The notes: generated by a model not told the origin, from the letters alone. Shown: positions 9,650 through 22,593, counted from the stretch's first letter. The stretch is DNA of 64,000 bases from Diadophis punctatus similis (GCA_023053685.1 JALIGW010000016.1:9607501-9671500), one strand, 5' to 3'. A program made the numbers and translations.

Positions 9650-10281
9650 TGTTCTGACTCAGCCTTAGCAGAAGCAAGAAACAGACTCCTGGTCACGAAA
9701 ACCCCCTCTTTATTTACCTCTTGTGAATTGATTGCATTCACCCACCAAAAAGTCCAGACAATAGTCCTTCAAGGCATTAACTGCAGTAACAGACCTTATC
9801 ACTTCCTTGTGATAATTGCAAGGCCGTGAGCTCCCAGCCGAAAGGCTGCAAATTAAGTTCTGGCAAGCCGTCTTTGTGGCAGGAAACACAATGAGCAAAA
9901 TCTTCAGAAATACGAACTGTTGTCTCCTACGACAACCACTCCCCTTTCCTTCTATTTATTCCCCAGCCAGGGAGGAGCCATTTAGCGTCCACCTGTGCTT
10001 TGCTTCCTGAGTCGACTCCTTGTTGTTCACCTCTCCTAACTGCTCTGTGCATATGTGCATCTGGAACAGACCCCAGCTGTTCTTCCTCCTCCCTCATATC
10101 AGCCTCCAAAGGCAGCTGCCTCTCCGGTGGCTGGGAAATATTGGACGGCCCTGGCTCTATCTCTGCATCTGACGCAGAACATCCATCCCCAGACTCCAGA
10201 ACTGGCTCAAGTTCCTCCCCAACCTCCTCATCGTCCGAGTCTGCCACCAGCTCCGCTGGCAGCTGGCAGGCCACAAATCAA
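9650..10281 (-). mobile_element. LTR-like unit, reverse orientation
   Basis: On the minus strand it begins TGTTTGATTTGTGGCC and ends near GGCTGAGTCAGAACA, so it has TG...CA ends. AATAAA (complement at 9709-9714) lies about 60 bases from the 3' end, where an LTR polyadenylation signal is expected. A 115-codon acidic frame (10274 to 9927, Glu/Asp-rich) lies inside and matches no domain I recognise. No flanking 4-6 bp duplication is found. The family is not named, and a terminal piece of another retroelement is possible. Confidence 0.45.
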
Positions 10282-10298
10282 ACAATAAACCTAGGTGC

Positions 10299-10398
10299 AC
10301 AACAGTAGTGAGTTCTACTTACCTTTGCTACCAGTTTGGGAACGGGAGTGCACACGCTTCACACGCACTTCACGCTTCTGCGCATGTGGGAGAAACAG
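10299..10398 (+). mobile_element. hAT fragment (family A), left end only
   Basis: 'cagtagtgagttctacttacc' is the family A terminus, followed by 'ctaccagtttgggaacgg' and 'cttctgcgcatgtggg'. The right end is replaced by CR1. The 24 bases before it, 'caaacaataaacctaggtgc' and onward, are shared with the inverted copy at 15866-16027. Confidence 0.75.
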
Positions 10399-10537
10399 CC
10401 TTTGAGCAACTAAAACATTTCAAGAATGGTTACAGGAACTGGGCATGACTAGTCTAGTGAAGAGAAGGATGAGGGGAGACATGATAGAAGTGTTCCAATA
10501 TTTGAGGGGCTGCCACAGAGAGGAAGGGGTCAAGCTA

Positions 10538-11521
10538 CCGTATTTTTCGGAGTATAAGACGCAACTTTTTACCCCCCAAAAGAGGGTGAAAACTTGGGTG
10601 CGTCTTATACACCGAATGCAGTTCCACCCACCCACCCCCACCCTTTGGCCTCTGTCTTCCATCAATTTACCTGCTTGCAGGAAAGAGGGAAGAGCCTGTA
10701 AAGCCAAGCAAGTCAGTAGCAGTTTCCCCGATCTACAGCTGATTAGCCACGTGGAAAAATGAAAGTTAAACTAGTGGCTGTGATGAGACATATTGCTGGG
10801 AGATAAACTTCTGGCAGTATTAGACTGCTGAAATTGGAAGAAGGCAAGCTAGAGCTGCTGTGGCTCAAAGATAGAGCTCTTGCCTCACAATCAGGAGGTT
10901 GTGAGTTCTATCCTAGGTAGAGGCAGATTCTGTTAATATGTTATTTTGTTAAATGTTTGTAGAGTGTTCAAATTATTAGACTTATTTTTTAAAGACTGCT
11001 TTATTATTGTTCTAGACAACTTAACAAAATGAAGAAGCTTTTTACAATAAATGTTTTCTTTGAAAAGGCCCAGTGCTATTGTATCTTCTTTTAAATAGCA
11101 GAGAATACTTCCAGAAAGCCACATCAATTTTAAAGATCTGTAAAAGTATAATCTGAAATGTCCTGTTTTAGTATTAAGTATTAGTATTAAGTATTAGTAT
11201 TAAAATAAGCCAGCTGAGAAACCCTGACTTAGTCATGTTTGGAGTAGATGTATTTAAATAATTAGGAGGAGTTAGTGTGATTACATTTAAGAAAACTTTC
11301 TGGGATTAATATACTGCCATAATGTACATTTCTCCAATTCTTTGCCATTTCTATGGGTCAGGCACACATGCACAGAAATACACAGCAAACAGTGTATATC
11401 ATCTGTGCTGTTTGCTGTTTGGCAAATTGCTGGGAGGCAGAGGCCTTTTTTCCTTGTTTTCCTCCCCCAAAACTAAGGTGCGTCTTATACTGCGGTGCGT
11501 CTTATACTCCGAAAAATACGG
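10538..11521. mobile_element. TA-flanked MITE (family M), 984 bp, carrying a SINE head
   Basis: Perfect terminal inverted repeat of about 19 bases (CCGTATTTTTCGGAGTATA / complement) with TA at 10536-10537 and 11522-11523. A subterminal 'aagacgcaac'/'gtgcgtcttatac' motif repeats on both sides. The interior contains a tRNA-like segment (about 10860-10925). A near-identical copy lies at 13527-15201. No transposase is present. The superfamily is undetermined; TA sites point towards Tc1/mariner. Confidence 0.9.
10860..10925 (+). mobile_element. SINE tRNA-like head captured inside MITE
   Basis: An A-box-like stretch near 10861 is followed by 'gagctcttgcctcacaatca', then a B-box-like 'gagttctatcc' at 10903-10913, then 'agaggcagatt'. 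The order and spacing match the head of the Sauria-type SINE at 43299-43571 (opposite strand), including 'ggaggcagat'. Confidence 0.65.
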
Positions 11522-11788
11522 TATTTGCCAAGGCACCTGAAGGCCAGATAAGGAATAATGGATGGAAACTGATCAAGGAGAGATTCAACTTAGAAATAAG
11601 GAGGAACTTTCTGACAGTGAGAACAATCAATGGAACAGCTTGCCTTCGGAAATTGTGGGAGCTTCATCACTGGAGGCTTTCAAGAAGAGATTGGACAGCC
11701 ATTTGTCAGAAATGGTGCAGGGTCTCCTGCTTGGGCGGGGGGGTTGGACTAGATGACCTAGAAGGTCCCTTCCAACTCTGTTAATCTG

Positions 11789-12322
11789 TAACTGTTTTAT
11801 TGCTTCAAGGATTGGACACCGGGGGGGGGGGGTTACTTGTCAAAAAAACTTCACAATTTTAATGATTAACTTTGGCTAGATATTGAAGTAGGTGCATAAG
11901 CTCGAGCTGGCAGGGGATTTTTTTTGTATTATTTAGCAAAGAGGCCTCTACAAACAGTCAGATCTACTTGCATCATGGAACTGTGAACTGTACATTTTAG
12001 AGGCAGTATGTTCCATCTTTCTTATTCACCTGGTAACCATGTTTCCAAAACCATGGCAACAATTTCCCTATGTAATTCAGCAACTGCTGAAGAAAGGGCA
12101 GGAGAGAGGTCATTCCAATGTGTCAACTCAGATGATTTCCCCACTCAGTCTCAAGCACCATGGAATAATATAACAAGAATATAATTGGCATTCACATAGA
12201 TTTTTTTTACAATTACCACCACCCTGGTTGGTCGTTGACTTATGGTTATGTTCATTAGGACTGAAAAGTGTTATTGAGCTAAGACTTTACAGGAAAAAAG
12301 ATCTCAGGGGAATAGTTCTCAC
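11789..12322. other. Unassigned sequence
   Basis: Contains a 13-base G run at 11820-11832. Otherwise no repeat, coding frame or RNA gene recognised. Confidence 0.5.
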
Positions 12323-12668
12323 TTATTTTATTTATTTTATTTATTTATTTCGTCAAGCACGTATTAGATAACAGATATAAGTATAAACATGATTATAAAT
12401 ACATGAAATGGATACGAATAAAAGGGAACATTAGGACAGGGACGGTAGGCACGCTGGTGCGCTTATGCACGCCCCTTAAAGTCCTCTTAGGAATGGGGTG
12501 AGGTTGACTGTAGACAGTCTAAGGTTAAAATTTTGGGGGTTAGGAGAAGAAACCACAGAGTCAGGTAGTGCATTCCAGGCATTGACCATTCTGTTGCTGA
12601 AGTCGTATTTTCTGCAATCGAGTTTGGAGCAGTTTACCTTAAGTATGTATCTATTATGTGCTCGTGTA
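12323..12668 (-). mobile_element. CR1/L2-clade LINE 3' end (relic)
   Basis: Second copy of the family at 1453-2194. ATTT tail at the left, then the 3' UTR with 'cggtaggcacgctggtgcgc' and the ORF2 end. It stops at 'tatctattatgtgctcgtgt', where an L1 3' end (poly-T on this strand) begins. Confidence 0.85.
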
Positions 12669-13566
12669 TTTTTTTTATAAGTTTTTTATTTTTTAATTAC
12701 AAAATACAAAATAAACATTCATCCATCAGCAGTGTGTCATCTGGTCACAACTCTTCTTTGTGACATCCTCTTTCAATATCTTATCTTCATTTACCTTATT
12801 CACATTATACATTTTTATTCTTATTTCTTATAATCTATCAATTGTTTTATTTATTCTTTGTCTTAATATATATCTTTTTACTTTTAACCTTCAATTCCAA
12901 AGCCCTTTTTTATTCTCCAACCATTTATAAAATACCTCCCAAATTTCATAGCATTCAGTTTGTTGTTTCTCTTTAATCTCTAAAGTCAATCTATTCATTT
13001 CTGCACATTCTAATATTTACCTTATCACCTCCTCATCACTAGGAATCTCTCCACTTTTCCAATGTTGTGCAAATACAATTCTAGCTGCTGTTAATATGTG
13101 TATAATCAAATATACATTAGCTTTTTGATACATTTCCGGTAGCATTCCTAACAGAAATATTTCTGGTTTCATATCCACATGTTGCTGTGTCATGTCTTCC
13201 AACCATGTCTTAATTTTTGTCCAATACTTTTTTGCTTCTTCACATGTCCACCACATATGTTAACAGGATCCTGGTATTTGATGACATTACCAACATTTCT
13301 CTGATTTATCCTTAAACATTCTTGCCAATCTCACCGGTGGTAGATGCCATCTGTAAAACATCTTAACAAATTCTCTTTATACGCAGTTGACATCGTTAAT
13401 TTATAATTTCTATCCCACAACTTCTCCCATTTATCCAATTCTATCGTATGATCAAAAAATTTTGCCCATGTTATCATTGTTGTTTTTACTTGTTCTTCTT
13501 CCAATTTTATCCCTAATAAATAACTACCATATTTTTCGGAGTATAAGATGCACCTTTTTACCCTCC

Positions 13567-14275
<709 letters not shown>

Positions 14276-15512
14276 AAGAGGGTGAAAACTTGGGTGTGTC
14301 TTATACACCGAATGTAGCCCCACCCAGCCACCCTCACCCTTTGGTCTCTGCCTGCCAGCAATTTACCTCTTTGCAGCAAACAGGGCAAAGCACAAGAAGA
14401 GCACAAGAAGAGATGATCTGCCTCCCAACCTCCAGCTGACTGAGGCTTGCAAGCCACGTGGTAAAATGAAACTAACTACAGTGGCTGTGATAAGACAAAT
14501 TGCTGGGATGAAATTGCAAGAAGGCAAGCTATACTTGCTTTGGTTTAGAGGTAGAGCTCTTGCCTCACAATCAGGAGGTTGTGAGTTCTATCCTAAGTAG
14601 AGGCAGATTCTGTTAATATGTTATTTTGTTAAATATTTGTAGAGTGTTCTAATTATTAGACTTATTTTTTAAAGACTGCTTTATTATTGTTCTAGACAAC
14701 TTAACAAAATGAAGAAGCTTTTTAAAATAAATGCTTGCTCTGAAGAGGCCCAGTGCTATTGTATTTTCTTTTAAATAGCAGAGAATACTTCCAGAAAGCC
14801 ACATCAATTTTAAAGATCTGTAAAAGTATAATCTGAAATGTCCTGTTTTAGTATTAAGTATTAGTATTAAGTATTAGTATTAAAATAAGCCAGCTGAGAA
14901 ACCCTGACTTAGTCATGTTTGGAGTAGATCTATTTAAATCATTAGGAGGAGTTAGTGTGATTACATTTAAGAAAACTTTCTGAGATTAATATACTGCCAT
15001 AATGTACATTTCTCCAGTTCTTTGCCATTTCTATGGGTCAGGCACACATGCACAGAAATACACAGCAAACAGTGTATATCATCTGTACTGTTTGCTGTTT
15101 GGTAAATTGCTGGGAGGCAGAGGCCTTTTTTCCTTGTTTTCCTCCCCCAAAACTAAGGTGCGTCTTATACTGCAGTGCGTCTTATACTCCGAAAAATACG
15201 GTATACAATTTTTTTATTAATCTTTCTTCTGTTCCTGTTAGGATTTTATCTAGTTCTGTTAATTCTGTATAAAAACCCTGTTGTTTAGCATCTTTGTCAT
15301 ATCTAGATTGTATCTGCATATATGTATACCATGTTATATGAATCCCTTTTTCCCTTAATTCTTCTTTGGTTTTGAGTCCCCCTTCTTCATTTAAAATATC
15401 TTTATATCTAACTATTGCTCCTGTAATATTTGGATGAGTCAATGCTTCCATTCTGGGAAAGCCAAACTGGTACTTTTGTATAATATTGTCCTTTAACCTT
15501 CTCCCACACCAA

Positions 15513-15759
15513 TATTTATTTATTTATTTGTGAGATTTATATACCGCCTCACAGTGCAAGCACTCTCTAAGCGGTTTACACCAGTAAGCAATGTATATTT
15601 ATATTGCCCCCAATAATCTGGGTCCTCATTTTACCTACCTCGGAAGGATGGAAGGCTGAGTCAACCTTGAGCCGGTGAGATTTGAACCGCTGACCTGCGG
15701 ATCACAGTCAGCTAAAGTGGCCTGCAGTACTGCCTCTAACCGCTGCGCCACCTCGGCTC
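15513..15759 (-). mobile_element. tRNA-derived SINE (AAAT-tail subfamily) inside L1
   Basis: Nearly identical to the SINE at 9222-9474. It interrupts L1 coding sequence, which resumes after 'cctcggctc' at 15760. Confidence 0.92.
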
Positions 15760-15865
15760 ATTTTAAATAATAAAGCATTTCTTATATAATGTCTCTGAAA
15801 ATATCCATGTATCTTATTTTTTCCATACCATAAAAAAGCATGCCAGCCCAATTGTAAATCGATTG

Positions 15866-16003
15866 CTACCGGTTCAACACGGTACGGCGAACCAGTAGCG
15901 GCGGCTGTGGGTGGCTCTGCCCACATGCGCAGAAGCATGAAGTGCGTGTGAAGCGTGTGCACTCCCGTTCCCAAACCGGTAGCAAAGGTAAGTAGAACTC
16001 ACT
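15866..16003 (-). mobile_element. hAT fragment (family A), inverted partner of 10299-10398
   Basis: Reads 'ctaccggttcaacacgg' at the left and 'aagtagaactcactattg' at the right. It carries the same bases as 10299-10398 in opposite orientation, including 'cacacgcacttcatgcttc' on the complement. The shared sequence continues about 24 bases beyond the hAT terminus (16004-16027). Confidence 0.7.
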
Positions 16004-16027
16004 ATTGTTGTGTACCTAGATTTATTG

Positions 16028-16979
16028 TTTGGGCATTACATGCTATGTCATAGCAACTATGATTTATACATTCTTCTTAAGTTCTGAGCATGCTATCTGA
16101 ACTTGTCCAATCTGATTGCTTGTTTTGGCCTGATATATAGCGTGAACATTGCCAGTTGTGGTTCCTTCAATTAAACAATAATTGTGATGAAACAATAATA
16201 GTATTTCATAATTGGTAAACCAGATTAATTGGTAATCCTATTTCAAAACTATTGGTGCATGGATCTCTGTTCCTATACTATACTTATATTCTTTGTAGAA
16301 GGCCAACATAAAAGTAGGTAAACAAGTCAATAATAAATTTAGCCTGGGGCAAAGATCAGTATTTTTAAACTGCTTCTCCCAAAACAAGTGCAGGGCTTAC
16401 TGATATGTATTATCACTCTTTTATTGCTCTAGTTCAGACTAAAAGTCTTGAACCAAACTGAAATTCAGGATCTTGTTGGAGGAGGTCAACTTGACAAGTA
16501 TTCATATATCATTTGGTGGGTAAAGTCACTAACCAGAAAAACAATATGGTGTTCAACCATCTCTCTGAACAAATTCTCAGAAGCATATCTCTTCGGTTAT
16601 ATTATTAGAATTAAAAGGACACCTAAATATATTTTCCATGGAATATACAATTTGGCTAGGAGGAGGAGGAGGAGGAGGAGGAGGAAAAAGCTAAAATTCA
16701 GAAAACTCTGTATGATAGTAAATGCCAGTTATGGAAACAACAGGAAAAGACTGTTAAACACCTGATATGGATGTAAGAAGACTGAGCAGGCTGAGTAATT
16801 ACAAAGATACAATCAAGTGACTACCTTGATTCATTGAAATCTTAGTAAGAATTACAATTTGCCAGCAACAAAAGAATTGGTGGAATCACAATAGCGAAAA
16901 AGTGGTTGAAAACAAAGAGATTAAGAGACAAATTTCCAACTACTACCTGATAAACATTTAAATTATAAGAAGCGAGACA
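16028..16979. other. Unassigned sequence with short (AGG)n
   Basis: Unique-looking AT-rich DNA. (AGG)8 lies at 16660-16684. No gene or interspersed repeat recognised. Confidence 0.5.
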
Positions 16980-16981
16980 TA

Positions 16982-17369
16982 CCGTATTTTTCGGACTATA
17001 AGACGCACTGGAGTATAAGATGCAGCTTAGTTTTGGGGAGGAAAATAAGAAAAAAGCTGATTGGCGGGTGGATCAGCCTCCCGGAATACCCTCAATCAGC
17101 TGTCTCCAGAGGTGAATTTTAGCAACAGGTTCGTTGGTTTTGTGCTCTGTGCCTTGCTTTTTTTTTTCTGCCTCTGAAACCTCCATTTCAGAGGCTTTTT
17201 TTTCTGAAGCTCCGTTTCAGAGGCTTTTTTTCTGAAGCTCTGTTTCATAGGCTTTTTTCAGCCTATGAAACCTCCGTTTGAGAGGCTGGGTGGGGCTACA
17301 TTCAGAGTATAAGCCGCACCCAGATTTTCACCCTCTGTTTTGGTATATTTTATACTCCGAAAAATATGG
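16982..17369. mobile_element. TA-flanked MITE (family M variant), 388 bp
   Basis: Termini 'ccgtatttttcggactata' and 'atactccgaaaaatatgg' with TA on both sides (16980-16981, 17370-17371). The interior differs from the 984 bp version: it has repeats of 'cctctgaaacctccatttca' and 'gaggcttttttt' (17170-17290). It lacks the SINE head. Confidence 0.9.
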
Positions 17370-17371
17370 TA

Positions 17372-18342
17372 ACTGTGGTTACAAGGAAACAAGAATGAAC
17401 AATCAGCATTGAAGAAGTTGGAGACAGAAGGATCAATGTGAAGAAGCTAGGAAAAATAGGGAAATGTAAAAGCCTTCCAATGGTGATCAAATGAATGTGG
17501 GAAAAGTTGTTGTAGCATGAACAGTGATTACCATGATTGGTGCTAAACCAAAAGATCTGGAAAAACACTTAGTCAATATAGGAGTGGATAAAATATCAGC
17601 TTATCTCTTACAAAATGCATCACTTAGAACAGAGTACTACAATGGTGTCTATAGCTATTCTAGATTCATGAGAAGACTTCAATAGTTAAAAGTACCACAT
17701 CCAACCAGAACTATACAGGTCTGTTAGGATGTGTGTAAATAAATGTTCTCATATGCTTTTTTCAAAGTTGTTCAGTTGTTTACTCTCTTATGAACCTCAA
17801 GACTTGATGGATCTCTTATTGTTTTATATATGTATTTATTGATCTCTCATTCCAATTTATATGTTGCTTTAGTTGTAAAGACTTCAACTTACCATTTGCT
17901 TCTGGAAAGATTAGCAACCAGATGTCCTTTGCCACGTCATAAACACCATTCACTAGGATCTACCTTCTACTATACCCCAGTAGCTCTTTCTGACCTGAAG
18001 AGCTCATCTTCCAGTATCATGTTGACAATGTCCTCTTGTGAATGTCTATTCAACTTTGATGGCAGAATATGCTACAGTACGCAATGTTTACTGATAGTTA
18101 AATGTTGAATTCAGATGTATTGTATTTAAAGCTACATTCAGAACTGTAATGTACTATGCCACACACTAGATAGCATGTAGGCAGATTTGCTAAGTCATAT
18201 TCATTACTACACCGCAATGAATATCTACAGGCAACTATAACACATATCAGCAAAGATATGTAGAATATTAAAGTGAACTATAACTTCTTTTACTATACAA
18301 ATGCATATTCCAATAGTACATGCAGATTGGGAAATATTTAAA
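17372..18342. other. Unassigned sequence
   Basis: About 1 kb without recognisable repeats. A 92-codon frame at 17830-18108 has no domain resemblance and ordinary AT-rich composition, and is not called a gene. Confidence 0.5.
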
Positions 18343-18426
18343 CGTCCAGCTGTTTTGAACTACAACTTTCAGCCATATCAGACAGCTTGTGCAATGGTGA
18401 GGGATGTTGAGAACAATGGTTCTGCA
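18343..18426. mobile_element. Decayed palindromic hAT-like element, left arm
   Basis: 'gtccagctgttttgaactac' and 'caatggtgagggatg' resemble the arm and centre of a palindromic element ending in 'gttttgaactacaactttc'. The right arm is lost or decayed, and the next element (18427) inserted close by. Confidence 0.4.
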
Positions 18427-18740
18427 CAGGGGCGGTTCCTCTTACCTGCCTAGCGGTACGCTGCACACACATCATCTCATTTCATGCGCGTGCACACTCA
18501 CTACGCACGCGCATCCCCTCAAAATCTTGTGAGGGGACAAGAGAGAGAGAGAGATTTCGGTGATTTTTTTGCTTCCGCGCATGCACAGGAAGCAAAAAAA
18601 GCCCAAAAATTCCAGAAAAAAGATGGCGCCGCGTGACGGACTGGCGAAGATGGCACCAGAGCCTTCACGCGCAAATTGCACAATTGGCGGGTCCCTACTG
18701 CACCGGTGCACTGGACCGCACCAGTAGGAACCCACCACGG
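18427..18740. mobile_element. hAT-type element (family A), 314 bp
   Basis: Target duplication GTTCTGCA at 18419-18426 and 18741-18748 (perfect). Termini 'caggggcggttcctctta' and 'taggaacccaccacgg'. The interior is CpG-rich with 'agatggcgccgcgtgac'. Confidence 0.9.
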
Positions 18741-18797
18741 GTTCTGCAGTATGTGGAGAGCAAACTGGTACTCCATTCTTGGGTACATTGATTAAAG

Positions 18798-18914
18798 CAG
18801 TGTTTTTAAACCTCAACAACTTGATCTGTGGTTTTCTACTCCCAGCATTCTGACTGAGGAATTCTGGGAAGTGAAGTCCACACATCTTAAAGTTGCTGAG
18901 GTTGAGAAACACCG
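18798..18914. mobile_element. Palindromic hAT-like MITE (family E)
   Basis: Starts 'cagtgtttttaaacctcaac' and ends 'gaggttgagaaacaccg'. Flanks GATTAAAG / GGTTAAAG (7 of 8). The right arm holds 'ggaattctgggaagtgaag'. Confidence 0.8.
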
Positions 18915-18922
18915 GGTTAAAG

Positions 18923-20703
18923 GCTGCAAAAGAATAAAATGGAAAAATGCATCTTCTAGTGAGAGATTATGAATGCTAATAAAAAATTCTTTGAATATTT
19001 TGGAGTGAATATGCTTGATAATTCCTCTTCCAGGCATATTTTATTCTTCTCCTTTTTATTATTTAAAAGAAGATTGGAGTGAGCACCTTGAAGTAGCCTG
19101 TATGCTCCTCGGGTACTATCATTGGTATTTTACAGTCATGCAAAATTACTTCTGTCTTCTTTCATTTTAAAGAGAGAAAGAAATAAAACAAAAGGATGTT
19201 GCCTCTTGGCATTTCTCACATATAAAGTGCGTTTTGCTTTTTTGGAGATGACAGGATTCTGCCAGGTCTTATTTTCAGTGTTATTTATCAACAGATGCTC
19301 TTAGAGTAACCAATCAAACAAACAAACAATTCAGCAAAACCAGATCTTGAGCGAAACAATATTTCTCCAGTGTTTAGAATGATGCAGAATATAAATGTTA
19401 GATGTCAACACAACTCAGATACTTTGTGACAAATAGACCTATTTGAAATATAGGTGCTTTAGTCATAATTTTAGCCACTTTCTTCTCCTTCCTGAAACCA
19501 CCAGTTTCTTGGAATATTGTTATGCATTGTAAAAGGTGTGCATATGTGTGCGGGGTTTGTGTATTCCTCCTCAACAATGCAGCAAGCCCTTAAGTGCACT
19601 TTTGTATGGGTATAATGTATTTCTAAGTCAAATGGACTCTTCTTTTTCAATTTATTTTCAATTGTTTGTTTATTAAAAGCCTATAAATTACCAGCAGCAA
19701 TTTCTGGGCTTATCAGGGCAGCAAGAACAGCTTGATGGACAGATTGAATTCTTAATATCATTCTTGGAATTCTTAATAGCAGTTGCAGGTAATTAGGATC
19801 CCTAAACTTGCACAGCATGTAGATGAATTGCTAAAACCACCTACCCAAACTCTGGATGAAAAATGAGGGATTTCTGGTGCTATTCCTTGTCTGTGCTATT
19901 TATTTTTATAACATTTGGAATTATTTAAAGTCAATAGGCGGTATCTATTATTGTACAAAGCAACTGAGCCGTGAGAACAGTCCAAAACTTTCTCCTTGGC
20001 AGAGGCTCTGTGTCTTGAATGGGTGCCAAATGCCAGGAAATGTTCAAGCAGAAGTGCAAGAAAAAGCTGAAAACTTTTTACTGTATGGGAAATGAGAAAC
20101 CCTCAATCTAGTTTCCAAAGAATTACTCACGCAACCAAGGTAGGAGCAGTCGATGTCATTGCTGGCAAAACATTGTACAAAAGGGCCGAAGAGAAAAAGA
20201 AAGGGGTGTCAAGAAGCATGAAACGAGAAATAAGAATGGATACCCCACCCATTGCTTTCTTCAGACCCATTAACCTATCGCTCCCAAAGGATTACCTCCA
20301 ATGCAGCTCATTCTGGAAAAAAGATTGGCCTAGCCTTGCAACAGAGAGAACATGACAGGTCAATAATGGACATGACATTTCAAGTGAAAGGTTGTAAAGA
20401 AGTTTTCTCAAGCTGAGATGAGGAAGCAATTGCTAGGTTTCATGAAATCTGGGCTGAAAGAAGAGCTGGGTTTTTGAAAACAACAACAAGCACAACAATA
20501 TTGCTGCCATCGTTTGATTAAAACTGCTCATATGCCCTTTAGCTGCAGCCAGTACCAACCATTGTAATGTTTTGGCATCCGTAAGATTCATTTAGTCATC
20601 AGTTAAACCAATGTGCTGTGCTGTACTTATCTGGTTCATACTTGAGTTAATTCTTAAACGTTCATGTATCTAAATACATTTATATATTTTTTAAAAAGGT
20701 ATT
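18923..20703. other. Unassigned sequence, 1.8 kb
   Basis: The largest stretch in the first 20 kb with no recognised repeat. No splice-bounded coding exon is evident. Frames at 19856-20095 and 20092-20355 are short and unsupported. Confidence 0.5.
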
Positions 20704-20711
20704 GTTTAAAT

Positions 20712-21073
20712 CAGGGGTGTCCAACTCGATTTCATTGAGGGCTGCATCAGAGTTCTGTTTGACCTCGGGGGGCCGGGTGGGTGTGGCCAGGGTGAGCGTG
20801 GCCAGATCGACGTCACTCATATCAGGGGGGCTTGCAGTGGCCCAAGTGCTTGCGACCCTCCTGAGCTCTGTTTTCTCTGGCAGAGGGTTGCAGGAGGCCT
20901 TCGCAGCTGAAAACGGAGCTCGGGAGGGCTGCACACAGCCTTCCCAAGCTCTGTTTTTACTGTCAGAGGCACCGTGGGCCAGTCCTTCACTGTTTCCAGG
21001 GCAGCCCCGTGGGCCGGATCTAAGCACCCTGTGGGCCGGATCTGGCCCCCGGGCCTTGAGTTTGACACCCCTG
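20712..21073. mobile_element. hAT (Charlie-like) nonautonomous element (family D), 362 bp
   Basis: Perfect 8 bp duplication GTTTAAAT (20704-20711, 21074-21081). Termini 'caggggtgtccaactcg' and 'gagtttgacacccctg'. The interior includes 'gggccggatctggcccccgg'. The second member is at 35433. Confidence 0.95.
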
Positions 21074-21081
21074 GTTTAAAT

Positions 21082-22585
21082 CATTCTATGGTTTTTAATT
21101 GTTCCCTGTTAGGATTGATTTTTCAGTATGAAAAATGGGGTAAATATTTCATAAATACATGAATCCATCCCAAAGAATTGACGTTAATTTCTATTAACTT
21201 CAATATTATTAGATGGAAGATTATGTCTTCCATCAAATAAGGGCTGTATCAGCAAAGGATCTTGGGAATTGACATCCATAGTTTTGGCCTGATTTACATA
21301 CTGGGTGAAACAATGTGTTTTTTGTTGATAAAGGAATGCTCTCTTCTCCTTGTTTTTTATGGCTTAATTCATCATATAAACCCAGTTCATTGTCATTTAT
21401 CTAATAAATCACAGTTAAAGTTTTGGTTTAGCATCATGAATTGCCCCCCCTTCTTTTGCCAGACCTATACGATACCCTAGAAACTGTGCTACAAAGGCAC
21501 AGCACAAATCTTTCAGAAACATTGCTAACCATAGCTGAAATTATTTGGCGTATTCTCAAAGTATCAATTCATTATTTAGCCCCAGACAGTTATCACTATC
21601 AGGAAAATATGTTTGTTGAGATATTATTCTGTTAGCTTATACCATGTTTGTAGCTCTTTCAGACAACGACTCGTGGCTTCCGCAGCTTCCCTAGAAGCAG
21701 ATGGAAAACAGAAAGTGAATTGGATATTATAATGATACAGGTGTATATACAAGTTTGGCAACTTTTCTGCAACATATTGAGTCGGTTTTGATTACAGGTA
21801 AGAGAAGGATAGAGCCCTTCAGATGCAAAGACTATAGGAATATACAGTTGACAGATGCTATTGATGTCAATCAATTAACATTACGAAGATTAAGGCATAA
21901 CTCAATGGCAAGTATTAATCGATGGCTCTTAATGGAATGCTCCCTTGGCTTAACGGTATTGAAACAAAATATAAATGAAATATCTCAACCAGCTGGATCT
22001 CTTTGAATGGAAAGTTCTTGAACACATAATCCCTGCATTGACTTTTGACATTTGCAATTTTGATCCATCTTTCTTTGGTTCTAATCCTCAGCCCCAAATA
22101 CAGGCACGAATAACATTGATTTATAGTTATTGCAAAATAAAATTAACTATAAGAAAAACTCAAGGATTACAAACCAAAGTCTTTATTGATTCTGTCCCAA
22201 TCTCCAAGCTTTTCAGCCCTTTCTCCTGAGTACCTGATACTATTCACAAATACAACTTAATTAGAAATTACATTCAACACTTGCACAAGATATTTTTTCA
22301 AAAAGCTATTTAATTTGATTATGAAGATATTGATTTAATTACGATATTGTTATAAATAGACTAATTTTCAAGAGTGAAAAGAAATATATATATGTTCTAA
22401 TCCAGATACAAATAACTTTTTAATTAACCATTAACCCACAGATCAATTCATTCAACAAAGCATTTCTTGAAACCCAGGCTATTATTTCTTTTTTTCTCTT
22501 ACATAGATGAATTCAGAAATGTTTCTGAGTTACTTAGTTTGGCAGATATAGTCCCAAATCCACCTATTCCCCCCCCCCCGATAAC
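21082..22585. other. Unassigned sequence, 1.5 kb
   Basis: AT-rich sequence without recognisable repeats. A poly-C run at 22570-22579 precedes the next hAT. Confidence 0.5.
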
Positions 22586-22593
22586 ATCTAGGG

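Larger units (their letters stand above)
10404..11788 (+). mobile_element. CR1 LINE 3' end, split by a 984 bp MITE
   Basis: The left part (10404-10537) carries 'aagagaaggatgagggg' and 'gaggggctgccacagag'. The right part (11522-11788) resumes at 'tttgccaaggcacctgaag' and ends 'tagatgacctagaaggtccc'. The CR1 3' UTR is followed by a shortened 'ttaatctg' tail. The element is 5'-truncated at the hAT fragment. Confidence 0.9.

Noticed and set aside
9927..10274. Acidic 115-codon frame as a host gene
   Set aside because: It sits in an LTR-like unit and has no start context or domain. An element-encoded remnant or chance frame is more likely.
10860..10925. Functional tRNA gene
   Set aside because: A- and B-box-like motifs are present but a cloverleaf with an anticodon arm and acceptor pairing is not; the block matches a SINE head.
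11820..11832. G13 run as a G-quadruplex regulatory site
   Set aside because: A single homopolymer run with no gene nearby; more likely simple slippage.
17830..18108. 92-codon frame as an exon
   Set aside because: No domain, AT-rich, and no splice-site logic.
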